Part shown: piece by piece, positions 16,851 through 25,889 of the stretch
Numbering within the stretch: the first letter of the stretch is position 1
Layout: the number at the start of each line of letters is the position of its first letter
Source of the DNA: Actinoplanes sandaracinus
GTDB lineage: Bacteria > Actinomycetota > Actinomycetes > Mycobacteriales > Micromonosporaceae
DNA length: 64,000 nucleotides
Assembly: GCF_030009775.1 (NCBI RefSeq)
Contig: NZ_JASCTH010000005.1
Location: forward strand, 269,136-333,135
Direction of reading: 5' to 3'
Position numbers and translations under genes: made by a program
The notes under the pieces: model-generated
Told to the model about the DNA's origin: nothing
Database searches by the model: none
The model's input: only the letters and a program-made list of their open reading frames with translations

Positions 16851-17605
16851 GTGCGTACCGGCCGGCTCTGCGAGACCGGCAGGCGCTCGGTCACCGACCA
16901 CCAGTCGCCGCCGGAGTCGACGACCAGGCTGTCGCCGTGGTGACCGGACCCGGCGGTGACGGCGAGGTCGACGGCGACCCGGGCGAAATCGGCCGGCACC
17001 ATGTAGGAGCTGTAGTCGAAGTCGAGCGGGCGACGCCGGCGGATGCCGGGCGAGTCCACCATGCCGGCGGGCAGCACCTGCACGATCCGGACCCGGTTCT
17101 CGTCCTCCTCCTGCGCCACCGAGTCGAGCAGCGCCTTGGCGGCGGCCTTGGAGGCGGTGTACCCGGACCGTCCCGGGCCGGCGTTGTAGACGACCTCGGA
17201 GGAGACGCCCAGGAACAGCCCGGGCCCGGCGGCACGCAGCCGGGGCAGTGCCGCCTTCAGGGTCAGCCACAGCCCGTGCACGTTGATGTCGAGCTGGGTA
17301 CGCCATTCGCCGACGGCCACGTCGTCGAAGCCGGCGCGCCGGTCCCCGTAGGAGACCGCCGAGAAGCACGCGAGGTCGAGACGGGCGCCGGCGATCCGGC
17401 CCAGCATCGCGCCCGCGCCGTCGGTGTCGGTGAGGTCGAGCCGCTCCCACCGCAGGGCGGAGGCGCCGGGCCCGGTCGGCCGGCTGCGGCCGCAGACCAC
17501 CACGTCGGCGCCGGCGGCGGCCCAGGCGTCCGCGATGCCCCGGCCGATACCGGTGGTGCCGCCCACCACCAGAGCGCGGCGGCCTGCGAGGGTCCTGGTC
17601 GTCAA
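16847..17605 (-). CDS. acbN: Short-chain dehydrogenase/reductase AcbN
   Basis: 252 residues. Start TTG 17605 follows AGGAAGGA and overlaps the acbL stop as TTGA, which supports the rare start. It is a classical SDR: GGTTGIGRG at about residues 15-23, NVHG (helix alpha-4 Asn), a catalytic Ser in GVSSEV, YTASK with the Tyr and Lys, and the C-terminal VVDSGGDWW. In the acarbose pathway AcbN is one of two oxidoreductases acting on the cyclitol 7-phosphate between 5-epi-valiolone 7-phosphate and the activated valienol. I cannot say from sequence which redox or dehydration step it performs. Confidence 0.85.
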   Translation of the reverse strand: MTTRTLAGRRALVVGGTTGIGRGIADAWAAAGADVVVCGRSRPTGPGASALRWERLDLTDTDGAGAMLGRIAGARLDLACFSAVSYGDRRAGFDDVAVGEWRTQLDINVHGLWLTLKAALPRLRAAGPGLFLGVSSEVVYNAGPGRSGYTASKAAAKALLDSVAQEEDENRVRIVQVLPAGMVDSPGIRRRRPLDFDYSSYMVPADFARVAVDLAVTAGSGHHGDSLVVDSGGDWWSVTERLPVSQSRPVRT

Positions 17606-18699
17606 CGGAGGTCCTTCCTGATGTCGATCTCGATCGAGAGTTTGACGAGCCGGTGGCCGTCGATGATCCGGTTGCGGCCGGTCCGCAGCGCGGTCATGAT
17701 CCGGGCCGCTCCGTCCAGATCGGTGCGGTGCGTGATGAGGTCGCGGTAGCGCTCCGGGTCCCGGGCCAGTTCCCCGGCGGCCGCGCGCAGGTGCTCGTTG
17801 CTCACCCCGCGATGGCCCAGCAGCCGGACGCCACCGGATGTCGTGGTGACCAGCGCCGGGTCGGGCCGGCCCCCGCAGTTGGCCGCCCGCACCGCGGTCA
17901 GGTCGACGCCGGGAAGCAACGCGGTCCGCGCGCCCGGCGGCAGGCCGCCGACCACATCGATCAGAGTGCCGGGCCCGGTGACGGCGAGCGCCGCCTCCAG
18001 CGCCGCCACGGTGGCGTCGCGGGGCGTCGCCAGCAGCACGGCCACCGGTCCGGGCAGGGCGGCGGCCAGTTCACCGGCGACGAGCGACGATCCCGGGGGG
18101 TACGGGCCGCCGACGCTGAACCGCCGTCCGGCCTCGGTGTGGTGCACCAGGACCACCCGGGTCCGCTCCCCCAGCCACCGGGCGGCCGCCCGGGCCGCGA
18201 GATGGCCCACCGTGCCGTCACCGATGATCAGCAGGGTCTCCGGGTGTGCGGCCCGTAGCTGGCTCAGGGCGTACCGCACCACGGCGAGCGGCTCCAGCAA
18301 CGGGCCCAGGGTGACGTCGGTGCTCTCCGGCAGGACGACCACCATGCCACCGGCCACCGCCGTGGCCGGCAGCAGCGTCCGTTCCTGCAGCAGGCCGGCC
18401 ACATTGTGGCCGAGCAGGAAACCCGGGTCCCCGGGATGGGTGGGGTTGACCGCCACGAGCGTGCCGGGCCTCAGGCTCGCCGGGACGCCGTCGCCGGTCG
18501 CCACCACGCGGGCGATCCCCTCGTGCCCGATGATCGGCGCCGGGTCGTCGCGCAGGCCGCGCAGCATCTGGATGTCGGTGCCGCACAGCCCGGCGTACCG
18601 CGGGGCGATCACCATCTCCCCCGGCCCGGGGACCGGTGTCGGCACGGTGGCGACCGTCACGGTGTCGCCGGTGCGGACGATGGCGCGATGTGTGCTCAC
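17602..18699 (-). CDS. acbL: Zinc-type medium-chain dehydrogenase AcbL
   Basis: 365 residues. GTG 18699 overlaps the acbM stop as GTGA; an open frame to 18720 lies inside acbM and is not needed. It has medium-chain dehydrogenase features: YAGLCGTD with the catalytic zinc Cys, GHEGIARV with the His-Glu pair, and a Rossmann segment (IIGDGTVGHLAA). The structural-zinc four-Cys loop is not seen; that stretch reads NPTHPGDPGF. It resembles cyclitol or alditol dehydrogenases of C7N-aminocyclitol clusters. It is expected to act on the phosphorylated valiolone intermediate together with AcbN. The loss of the structural zinc site is read directly from sequence; its effect is unknown. Confidence 0.85.
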   Translation of the reverse strand: MSTHRAIVRTGDTVTVATVPTPVPGPGEMVIAPRYAGLCGTDIQMLRGLRDDPAPIIGHEGIARVVATGDGVPASLRPGTLVAVNPTHPGDPGFLLGHNVAGLLQERTLLPATAVAGGMVVVLPESTDVTLGPLLEPLAVVRYALSQLRAAHPETLLIIGDGTVGHLAARAAARWLGERTRVVLVHHTEAGRRFSVGGPYPPGSSLVAGELAAALPGPVAVLLATPRDATVAALEAALAVTGPGTLIDVVGGLPPGARTALLPGVDLTAVRAANCGGRPDPALVTTTSGGVRLLGHRGVSNEHLRAAAGELARDPERYRDLITHRTDLDGAARIMTALRTGRNRIIDGHRLVKLSIEIDIRKDLR

Positions 18700-19778
18700 G
18701 GCCGCACCTGTCCCGCGCACGCCGTGCCCCGCTCGGCGGCCAGTGCCGCCAGGCCCGCTCCGACCAGCGGGTCCGCGGTGTCCGGCCCGATCACCTCGAT
18801 CCGCCCGAGCAGCCAGCCGGGGTCCTGCTCGCCGGTGAGGTACAGCCCCTGCCGGCCGAGGTGGCCGTAGAGCGCCGCCTCGTAGTGCGGCCCGAGGCCC
18901 TGGACCACGCCGCCGGTCAGGGCCATCATGTCGATCTCCGGATCCAGGCAGAGCGCGGTCCGCAGCACGTCGGCGACCGGGCCGGTCACCGCGTCCAGCA
19001 GCCGGGCCGCCATCGCGTCGCCACCGTCCAGGGCCGCCCGGAACACCGGCTCGAAACCGTCGCCCCCGGCCGGCCGGGCGGCCAGCGCCGACGCCGCCCA
19101 GGCCGCCGGGTGCCGCCGGGCCATCTCGGCGGCGACACGCTGGATGCCCGGACCGGAGGAGAACGCCGCCACATGGCCGGGCTCACCGCAGTCGCACCGG
19201 GACTCCACCGGCACGCCGTCGATCAGGACGGTGGCCGGCAGGTGACCGATCTCGCCCTGCAGACCGGCACCGTCGACCGGAACGTGCCCGGTACGCAGGT
19301 CCATCGTGCGGCAGGCGATGCCGGTGCTGATCGTCGCCAGCGAGACCTTGCGCAGGTGCCGGCCGCGGACGGACTCGGCGACGTGCCACAGTCCGGCCGT
19401 GACGTCGTTGACGACCGACCAGCGCACGTCGGGCCGGGCCGCGCGCAGTGCCGCCGCCACGTTGAACGGGCGGATGTCCGGGCCCCACAGCGGCGCCGAG
19501 GCGTACGCCGTCGAGTTCCGGTGGTCCATGGCCGCGCCCAGCGACACGCCCGCCCGGCCGTGCGGGGGGACCCGGAGCGCGAGCTCGCGGATCAGGCCGG
19601 CCTGCAGCTCGCCGACGCCGGCCTCCGGCAGCCGGGTGTGACCGGGTGACGGCGCCCGCCGCACCTCGCCCAGCCCGCCGTGCGGCGCCCACCGCGCCCA
19701 GCGCAGCCAGGTGCCGCCCACGTCGATGACGGTGAACGCGCCGCCCGGATCAGGGGCCGGTGCGGGTGGGGTCAGCAT
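18696..19778 (-). CDS. acbM: 2-epi-5-epi-valiolone 7-kinase AcbM (ROK family)
   Basis: 360 residues. Start ATG 19778 overlaps the end of acbK by 7 bases. It has ROK kinase features: the phosphate-binding VIDVGGTWLRW at about 17-27, VVNDVTAG with the catalytic Asp, GEIGHLP, and the zinc motif reduced to CDCGEPGH instead of CxCGxxGC. The last Cys is replaced by His. In the acarbose pathway AcbM phosphorylates 2-epi-5-epi-valiolone at C7, using ATP, to commit it to the cyclitol branch. The kinase family is clear; substrate assignment rests on operon identity. Confidence 0.87.
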   Translation of the reverse strand: MLTPPAPAPDPGGAFTVIDVGGTWLRWARWAPHGGLGEVRRAPSPGHTRLPEAGVGELQAGLIRELALRVPPHGRAGVSLGAAMDHRNSTAYASAPLWGPDIRPFNVAAALRAARPDVRWSVVNDVTAGLWHVAESVRGRHLRKVSLATISTGIACRTMDLRTGHVPVDGAGLQGEIGHLPATVLIDGVPVESRCDCGEPGHVAAFSSGPGIQRVAAEMARRHPAAWAASALAARPAGGDGFEPVFRAALDGGDAMAARLLDAVTGPVADVLRTALCLDPEIDMMALTGGVVQGLGPHYEAALYGHLGRQGLYLTGEQDPGWLLGRIEVIGPDTADPLVGAGLAALAAERGTACAGQVRP

Positions 19779-20677
19779 CGGTCGGCCTGCCGCAACAGCG
19801 TGGCCCGGTCGATCGCGCTGACCCGGTTGCTGGGGATGGTGCAGGCGTACGCGCCCGCGATCGCCCCGTAGCGCAGGCAGGTCTCCAGCGGCTCACCGGC
19901 CAGGTGGCCGAAGAGGAAGCCGGACACGAACGCGTCGCCGGCCCCGTTGGAGTCCACCACCGGGGCGTGCGGCACGGCGGCTTCGAAGCGCCGGAGCTCG
20001 GTCTCGCCGCGGACCAGGACGTGACCGCCCTCGGCGCCGGCGGTCGCCACCACGACCTGGGCCCGGCCCTTGTCGATGATCTGCTGGAGCGTCGCCGGCA
20101 CGTCGGCCAGCGCGGTGGCCGACAGGAACACCAGATCGGAGGCGTAGGCGTAGACCTCGAAAGGCTCGTACCGCCCGTCCCAGTTGTGCAGGTCGGTGGA
20201 GACCGTCGCGGACCCACCGGCCAGCCGGCCGACGACGTGCTGGCCGGGCGGGGTGATGCAGACGTGGACGTGCCGGGCGTGGGCGGTGTGCTCGGCGATG
20301 AGATCGGCGGGGAAGCGGTCCTCCTCGGCCTCACGGCTGCCGTCCCACAGCGACAGGCGGCGGCCGTCCGGGCCCACCATGTTCACCGCCCGCTTGGTGC
20401 CCGCCGCCGTGGGCAGCCCGGCGAACGGCAGTTGGTGGGCCTGGTGGAAGGCGCGGACCAAGGCGCCCTCGGGGTCGTCGCCGAGCACGTCGATGTGCAT
20501 CGTGCGCAGGCCCAGCGCATGCAGGCCCAGGGCGACGTTGTCCCCGGTCTGCCCGGCTCGTGCCTCGATCGGCGGCACCACATAGCTGTCCCGGAACGGC
20601 AGGGGCAGTTCGGGCACGTAGGCGATCGTGTCGACGCCGGCTCCGCCGAGGACGAGGACGTCGGTGTTGTCGGACAT
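19772..20677 (-). CDS. acbK: Acarbose 7-kinase AcbK (PfkB family)
   Basis: 301 residues from ATG 20677 with GAAGGAG upstream. It is a ribokinase/PfkB carbohydrate kinase: VLVLGGAGVDTIAYV at the N-terminus, ARAGQTGDNVALGL (first PfkB signature), and VVDSNGAGDAFVSGF (anion hole and catalytic Asp, second signature). AcbK phosphorylates acarbose at the 7-hydroxyl of the cyclitol, which inactivates it inside the producer and fits a carbophore or self-protection model. There is a 67-base gap with a hairpin before this gene on the operon, the widest spacing in it, so it may be expressed differently from the genes upstream. Confidence 0.87.
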   Translation of the reverse strand: MSDNTDVLVLGGAGVDTIAYVPELPLPFRDSYVVPPIEARAGQTGDNVALGLHALGLRTMHIDVLGDDPEGALVRAFHQAHQLPFAGLPTAAGTKRAVNMVGPDGRRLSLWDGSREAEEDRFPADLIAEHTAHARHVHVCITPPGQHVVGRLAGGSATVSTDLHNWDGRYEPFEVYAYASDLVFLSATALADVPATLQQIIDKGRAQVVVATAGAEGGHVLVRGETELRRFEAAVPHAPVVDSNGAGDAFVSGFLFGHLAGEPLETCLRYGAIAGAYACTIPSNRVSAIDRATLLRQADRC

Positions 20678-20699
20678 GGTTCTCCTTCAGTGAGCGATA

Positions 20700-20730
20700 G
20701 CCGGATTCCGGGGTGGTAGCCGAATCCGGC
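20700..20730. promoter_or_regulatory. Intra-operon hairpin between acbQ and acbK
   Basis: Perfect 9-base arms GCCGGATTC (20700-20708) and GAATCCGGC (20722-20730). It is in the only sizeable gap of the acbV-C operon. It lacks a T-run, so it may be an attenuator, a processing site or an mRNA-stabilising structure. Confidence 0.5.
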
Positions 20731-20744
20731 GGTGAGAGCCGAGC

Positions 20745-22844
20745 TCAGGGCGCGGGTTCGGCCAGGCCCCGGTAGAGGTCCGCGACCGCCCTCGCCCCGG
20801 CCGAGGCCGCCACCTCGGGCATCGCCAGGGGCCGCCCGTCGCCGTCCGCGACCGGCAGCCGCCAGTTCGGGAACTCGCTGCTGGTGCCGGGCAGGTTCTG
20901 CGGGCGCCGGTCGCCGACCAGGTCCGGCAGCCACACCCCGATCAGGCGGGCCGGTGTCGCCGCGAGGAACCGGTGCAGCGCCAGCGACTCCACACTCATC
21001 CCCTCCACCGGTTGCTCCTGTTCCGCCTCCGGCAGGGCGCTGCGGCGCAGTTCGGCGAGCCAGCCCGCGCGCTCCGCCGCCGCTTCGGCGGCGGCCTCCG
21101 CCCGAGGCCGGTTCAGCAGGCCCAGCCGGTCGTGCAGGTCGACGTGCTCGCCGCTGAGCCACGCGGCGGTGCTGGGCAGGTCGTGGGTGGTGAGGGTGGC
21201 GAGGCAGTCGGCCCGCCACTGCGCCGCGGGCAGCGGGCCGCTGCGGTTCTCCGCACCGCCCTGGTATTCGAAGCGCAGCACGGAGGTGCCGAGGATGCCC
21301 CGGCCGGCGAGTTCGGCACGCACGTGCGGGGGCACGGTGCCGAGGTCCTCCCCGATGACCATGGCGCCGGCGCGGTGGGCCTCGACGGCGAGCACACCGA
21401 GCATGGCCTCGTGGTCGTACCGCACGTAGGCGCCGTCCCGGGCACCCGCCCCGGCGGGCACCCACCAGAGCCGGAACAGGCCGAGGATGTGGTCCAGACG
21501 CAGCGCTCCACAGTGCCGCAGGGTTCCCCGCACCACCTCGGCGAAGGGCTGGTAGCCCGCCTCCGCCAGGGTGTCCGGCCGCCACGGCGGCAGTCCCCAG
21601 TCCTGCCCGTGCGGATTGAAGTCGTCGGCCGGGCACCCTACCGTGACGCCGCCGGCCAGATGCTCCTGCAGCGCCCAGGCGTCCGCGCCCTCCGGGTCGA
21701 CCCCGACGGCCAGATCGTGGATGACGCCGATTCCCATGCCGGCGTCGAGCGCGGTCGCCTGGGCCGACGCCATCTGGGAGTCGACCAGCCAGGCGAGCCA
21801 GCGATGGAAGTCGACCCGTGCGGCGAGCTCCCGCCGGGCGGCGGCGACCGCCGGACCGTGCGGGGTCCGCAAGCCGGCCGGCCACGAGCGCCAGCGGGTC
21901 CCGTGCACCTCGGCCAGCGCGCACCAGGTCGCGTAGTCCTCGAGGCCGCGACCCTCGCGGGCGGTGAAGGCGGCGAGAGCTTCGGCCGCCGCCGGGGTGC
22001 GCGGTGCCCGGTGGAGGGCTTCGAGCGCGGGCCGCTTCACCGACCACACCGCCGCCCGGTCGATCAGCGCGTCCCGGTGCAGGACCCCGGCGGTCAGCTC
22101 GTGTCCCTGGCGTACGGCCTGGTCCATCGCCGCGCGTACCGCCGGGTCCGTGGTGTGGTATTCCGGGATGTCCGGCAGGCACAGGTGCATCGGGTCGGCG
22201 AACCGGCGGCTGCCGGGCCGGTAGGGCGTCGGATCCGCCAGGGCGTCCGGCACGTAGGCGTGCATCGGGTTGACCAGGACGAACGACGCTCCGAGCCGCG
22301 CCGACCAGGCGGTGAGCCCACCCAGGTCGCCGAGGTCGCCCATCCCCCAGGACCGTTCGGAGAGCACCGAATAGATCTGCGCGAGCAGTCCCCAGTGGCG
22401 GTGGCCGGGGGTACGCAGCCGGGCGGGGGCCACGATGAGAGGCGCGCTGCCGTGCCGGCCGCCGGCCCGGGCGTGCAGCGTGTGGTAGCCGACCGGAAGA
22501 CGGCCCAGGTCGTGGCCCGGGTCCGCCAGGTCACGCCACTCGCCGTCCTCGGTCCGCACCCGGCACGTCACGCCGGCCGCCCATCCGGCGTGGGAGGGCG
22601 CCTGTCCCTGGCGCACCACCACGCAGGGCGGCAGCAGCCGGTCCCGGGCGTCGTGGCGCGCGGCCTCCAGCGCGGCGGCGACCGCGGCCGGGGTGCTCGC
22701 GTCGACGCCCAGGACGGCGAGGATCCGCCGGAGGGTGGCGGCGGAGACGGTGCGGGGTTCGCCGCGGTCGGTGGCATAGCCCGGCTGCACGCCGTGGTGT
22801 TCGGCCAGTGCGGCCAGCGCGGGGTCGACAGTGGTGGTGGTCAT
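20745..22844 (-). CDS. acbQ: 4-alpha-glucanotransferase AcbQ (amylomaltase, GH77)
   Basis: 699 residues. ATG 22844 overlaps the acbJ stop as ATGA; the longer frame upstream belongs to other reading. GH77 landmarks are present: WGMGDLGDL, FVLVNPMHA, the nucleophile in LRLDHILGLFRLWWVP, the acid/base in MVIGEDLGTVP, and the third carboxylate in LTTHDLPST. There is no signal peptide, so it acts inside the cell. In the acarbose operon AcbQ is thought to remodel maltodextrin or acarbose side chains. It differs from housekeeping MalQ only by location as far as I can see. Confidence 0.88.
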   Translation of the reverse strand: MTTTTVDPALAALAEHHGVQPGYATDRGEPRTVSAATLRRILAVLGVDASTPAAVAAALEAARHDARDRLLPPCVVVRQGQAPSHAGWAAGVTCRVRTEDGEWRDLADPGHDLGRLPVGYHTLHARAGGRHGSAPLIVAPARLRTPGHRHWGLLAQIYSVLSERSWGMGDLGDLGGLTAWSARLGASFVLVNPMHAYVPDALADPTPYRPGSRRFADPMHLCLPDIPEYHTTDPAVRAAMDQAVRQGHELTAGVLHRDALIDRAAVWSVKRPALEALHRAPRTPAAAEALAAFTAREGRGLEDYATWCALAEVHGTRWRSWPAGLRTPHGPAVAAARRELAARVDFHRWLAWLVDSQMASAQATALDAGMGIGVIHDLAVGVDPEGADAWALQEHLAGGVTVGCPADDFNPHGQDWGLPPWRPDTLAEAGYQPFAEVVRGTLRHCGALRLDHILGLFRLWWVPAGAGARDGAYVRYDHEAMLGVLAVEAHRAGAMVIGEDLGTVPPHVRAELAGRGILGTSVLRFEYQGGAENRSGPLPAAQWRADCLATLTTHDLPSTAAWLSGEHVDLHDRLGLLNRPRAEAAAEAAAERAGWLAELRRSALPEAEQEQPVEGMSVESLALHRFLAATPARLIGVWLPDLVGDRRPQNLPGTSSEFPNWRLPVADGDGRPLAMPEVAASAGARAVADLYRGLAEPAP

Positions 22845-23680
22845 CGCACGGGTACCTCTCCGATGGCGGCCCGGACGGCGGGCAGGCGTTCGAGCACCGC
22901 GGCCACGCCGTCGGCGTCGTTGCTGGACGTGATCTCGTCGGCGCGGGCCCGCAGCCGGGGATGGCCGTTGGCCATCGCGACGCCGTGGCCCGCCCAGTCG
23001 AACATCGGCAGGTCGTTGGGCATGTCGCCGAACGCGATGGTCTCCGCGCCGGTGAAGCCGAGTTCGGCGGCCAGGAAGGTCAGGCCGGTCTGTTTGCTGG
23101 TCCCGCCGGGCAGCAGTTCGACGAGCCGCGGCCCGGCGTGCATCACCGCGAGCGCGTCCCCGCACACCTTCTCGGCGAGGGCCGCCAGGGCGTCGTCGTC
23201 GTAGTCGGGGTGCCGGATCATCACCTTGAGGACCGGCTCGCGCCACAGGCCCGGCTCGTCGACGACCCGCCACTGGCGCTGCTGGTGCGGGGAGCCGAAC
23301 CCCGCGGTGACGAGGAAGTCGCTGTCCGGGCCGGCGCCGACCGCCGCCAGGGCGAGCGGGCCGGTCCGCTCGGCGATCCGCCGCACCAGGTCGCGTGCCA
23401 GATCCTGGTCCAGAGAACGGGAGAAGAGCAGGCGTTCGGTGGCGAAGTCGTACACCTGGGCGCCCTGGGCGCACACCGCCGGGCCGGCGTAGCCGAGGCC
23501 GGCGAGGAGTCTGCGGGTGTCGGCCACCGGACGGCCGGTCACCGCGAGGTGGCGCATCCCGGCGGCGCGCACCGCCCGGAGCGCCTCCCGGGTGCGGGGT
23601 GACACCGACAGGTCGGATCGCAGCAGGGTGCCGTCGAGATCGGTGGCGACGACCCGGTGTTCACTGGGGATGGCGCTCAT
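22841..23680 (-). CDS. acbJ: HAD-family phosphatase AcbJ
   Basis: 279 residues from ATG 23680, one base after the acbI stop region. It is a Cof-type HAD hydrolase: motif I VATDLDGTLL at about 10-19 (nucleophile Asp14 and Asp16), motif II LAVTGRP, motif III Lys in GGTSKQTGL, motif IV AFGDMPNDLPMF, with a C2-type cap between. In the acarbose pathway AcbJ is assigned to removing the 7-phosphate from valienol 1,7-diphosphate before nucleotide activation. The phosphatase family is certain; the substrate comes from the pathway. Confidence 0.85.
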   Translation of the reverse strand: MSAIPSEHRVVATDLDGTLLRSDLSVSPRTREALRAVRAAGMRHLAVTGRPVADTRRLLAGLGYAGPAVCAQGAQVYDFATERLLFSRSLDQDLARDLVRRIAERTGPLALAAVGAGPDSDFLVTAGFGSPHQQRQWRVVDEPGLWREPVLKVMIRHPDYDDDALAALAEKVCGDALAVMHAGPRLVELLPGGTSKQTGLTFLAAELGFTGAETIAFGDMPNDLPMFDWAGHGVAMANGHPRLRARADEITSSNDADGVAAVLERLPAVRAAIGEVPVR

Positions 23681-23681
23681 C

Positions 23682-25889
23682 TCACCGGCTCCCGGTGGCC
23701 ACCGGCGTCGCCGGGGCGGCGTGCCCGACGAGGTCGGCGGGGTGTGCCGTGGCCGGCGGGGCGTCCCAGGCGAACCGCCCCGAGGCGAGCGTCAGCAGGA
23801 AGACCGGCGAGAGTCCGGGGAGGGCGGGCACCACCGTGGAGAAGAAGCCGGCGTCGTCGTTCATGCGACGGGCCGTCCCGTCCACGACGAGCGCCACCTC
23901 CTCGGCGCCGGGAGCCCGGTACTGGATCTCCCAGCCCTCGCGATGCGGCCTGACCCGGCATCGGCCGCGCAGCAGCGCCGCTTCCAGCTCCTGGTCGCCC
24001 AGCAGCTCGGCCGTCTCCACGCAGCGGTCGAAGTCGGCCCTGCGGTACGCCGCCTCGTAGAGGGCGCGCAGCGCGTCGGCGTCGACCGGCCCGCAGCGGC
24101 GCAGGGTGTCGAGGTCGGCGAGGCGTATCGCGGCCCGGCGGATCTGCGGCAGGTGGGAGCGCCACTGTTCGGCGTCGAGACGGTCGAACCAGCCGCATCC
24201 GACGACGTGTTCCAGATCGAGGGTGAGCGGGTCGCCGGCCAGCAGGCCGGCGAAGCGGTCGAGCCGCCGCTGGGACACCTCGGCGTAGCGGAAGCTGTGA
24301 CCGAGGCGGGTCGCGTTGCCCGCCAGCCGGCGGTATCCGTCCGGGTCCTCCCGGTACAGGCACAGCGCCTCCCGGATGGTCCGCACCAGCGCGTCCGTCA
24401 GGCGCTGGTCGTCCGGGGCGAACGACCGTGGGAGACCGTAACCGGTCGCCAGCGGATGGTCGACGGCGAGCTGGTGCCGGTAGTGCCGGGTCGACTCCTG
24501 TGCGGTGCCGATCGGCACCGCGCCACAGGAGCAGAGCTGTCCCTGGGCGATCAGGAACGTGTCGAGCTCGTACTTGGACGGGAACAGCCCGAAGTCCGCG
24601 GCCACCGCCTCGGTGAAGAACTCGTCCTCGTCGGCCATGCTCCAGAACAGCCGGACCTGTCCGGGATAGCGGTCGGCCACCTCCTGGAAGGCGGGGTCCC
24701 CGACCGGGCTGCCGGCCGCGCCGCCGGCCGCGGTGGCGCACCGGAGCACGAAGTTGACCCGCGGGTCGGTGGCGAGGATCCGGTCCACCGCCCGGAACAG
24801 CTCCACCTGTCCCTTGTGGTGCGGCGAGTAGCGGGCCGCGTGGTAGAAGGTGGGAAGGGCCGGGTCGAGCCCCAGTCCGGAGAGGAACGCCGTCCGGTCC
24901 ACGGTGGCGGGGTCGCGCCGCAGCCAGCTCTCGGGCAGCGCGCAGCCGCCGACGAACTGCTTCGCCGCGTTCTCCCGCACGACACGCGCCACCGCCGTAC
25001 GCCGGAAGGCCGCCTCGTAGGGGGTGTCGCGGAAGGTCGAGTAGAACTCGCGCTGTCCCCGGGTCAGGAAGTCCACCGTGTCGCAGTGGTCGGTGATCAG
25101 TGCGAACAGGCCGACGTGGTCCGAGGACTTCCGGCCGGCGGAGAGGCGGGCCGTGGGCAGATATCCGGCCATCGCCGTGTCGAGGGCCACCTCCCTGGTG
25201 ACGACGGGGTGTGCCGGCCCGGCGGCGGCCGGTTCCTCGACGTACCGGCTCAGGTCCACGTCGGTGTCGAAGAGTTCGAGCAGCCGTGCCACCTGTGGGC
25301 GGTACACCCCCAGGTCGACGGGCATGTTGCTGGCCACCGTGGAGACGACCCGGAAACGGGGGTCGCCGGCCAGCACCGGAGGCACCAGATAGTGGTAGTA
25401 GGGCTCGTAGGCCTGCACCACGGCCGGTTCGTCGCCGGCCGGCCAGGACCGCAGGAAGCGCAGCGCGTCGACCTGGAAGACGAGTGGCTTGAAATGGGCC
25501 AGGTCCTCGCCCTCGCTGGCCCCGGCCGGGTAGATCCGCTCCGGCAGCAGGTCGAGGTACTCATCGCTGAGCAGGTAGATGTCGACGCCCTCGTGCCGGA
25601 GCAGGTGGGCCCGGGTGGTCAGGGGGATGCCGAGTTCGGTTGGCTGCCCGGTCCAGACGTCCGGGTCCGGGACGAGCGGGACGACGTGCTCATCGTGATG
25701 GTCGAGTTCGACGAGGTCGTACCGGCTCGCGAGGTACGGCAGCCGGCCGTGGGCGGGCGTGATGATCGACGAGCGGTGTCCCTGGGCGGCGTAGTGGCGC
25801 GCCAGCTCCCACACCAGCGGCGCCAGGCCGCCGCGCATCATCCGGACATCGAAGGCGAGCGCCTCGAACGCGAGACTCACGACGTGCAC
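23682..25889 (-). CDS. acbI: Glycosyltransferase AcbI
   Basis: About 735 residues. I chose GTG 25889 because it gives [13 protein letters not shown], which aligns with the first residues of paralogue AcbS ([13 protein letters not shown]). It overlaps acbP by 13 bases; GTG 25880 would give the usual 4-base overlap. It is a GT-B-type enzyme: an N-terminal GG-containing loop, ITPAHGRL, and a nucleotide-binding half with FYHAARYSPHHKGQVEL, FLLRCA-like FVLRCAT and [16 protein letters not shown]. The C-terminal 60 residues form a separate E-set-like unit (IQYRAPGAEEVALVV). In the acarbose pathway AcbI is assigned as the enzyme that joins the acarviosyl unit to maltose. It is closely paralogous to AcbS along its length. 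Confidence 0.83.
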   Translation of the reverse strand: MHVVSLAFEALAFDVRMMRGGLAPLVWELARHYAAQGHRSSIITPAHGRLPYLASRYDLVELDHHDEHVVPLVPDPDVWTGQPTELGIPLTTRAHLLRHEGVDIYLLSDEYLDLLPERIYPAGASEGEDLAHFKPLVFQVDALRFLRSWPAGDEPAVVQAYEPYYHYLVPPVLAGDPRFRVVSTVASNMPVDLGVYRPQVARLLELFDTDVDLSRYVEEPAAAGPAHPVVTREVALDTAMAGYLPTARLSAGRKSSDHVGLFALITDHCDTVDFLTRGQREFYSTFRDTPYEAAFRRTAVARVVRENAAKQFVGGCALPESWLRRDPATVDRTAFLSGLGLDPALPTFYHAARYSPHHKGQVELFRAVDRILATDPRVNFVLRCATAAGGAAGSPVGDPAFQEVADRYPGQVRLFWSMADEDEFFTEAVAADFGLFPSKYELDTFLIAQGQLCSCGAVPIGTAQESTRHYRHQLAVDHPLATGYGLPRSFAPDDQRLTDALVRTIREALCLYREDPDGYRRLAGNATRLGHSFRYAEVSQRRLDRFAGLLAGDPLTLDLEHVVGCGWFDRLDAEQWRSHLPQIRRAAIRLADLDTLRRCGPVDADALRALYEAAYRRADFDRCVETAELLGDQELEAALLRGRCRVRPHREGWEIQYRAPGAEEVALVVDGTARRMNDDAGFFSTVVPALPGLSPVFLLTLASGRFAWDAPPATAHPADLVGHAAPATPVATGSR

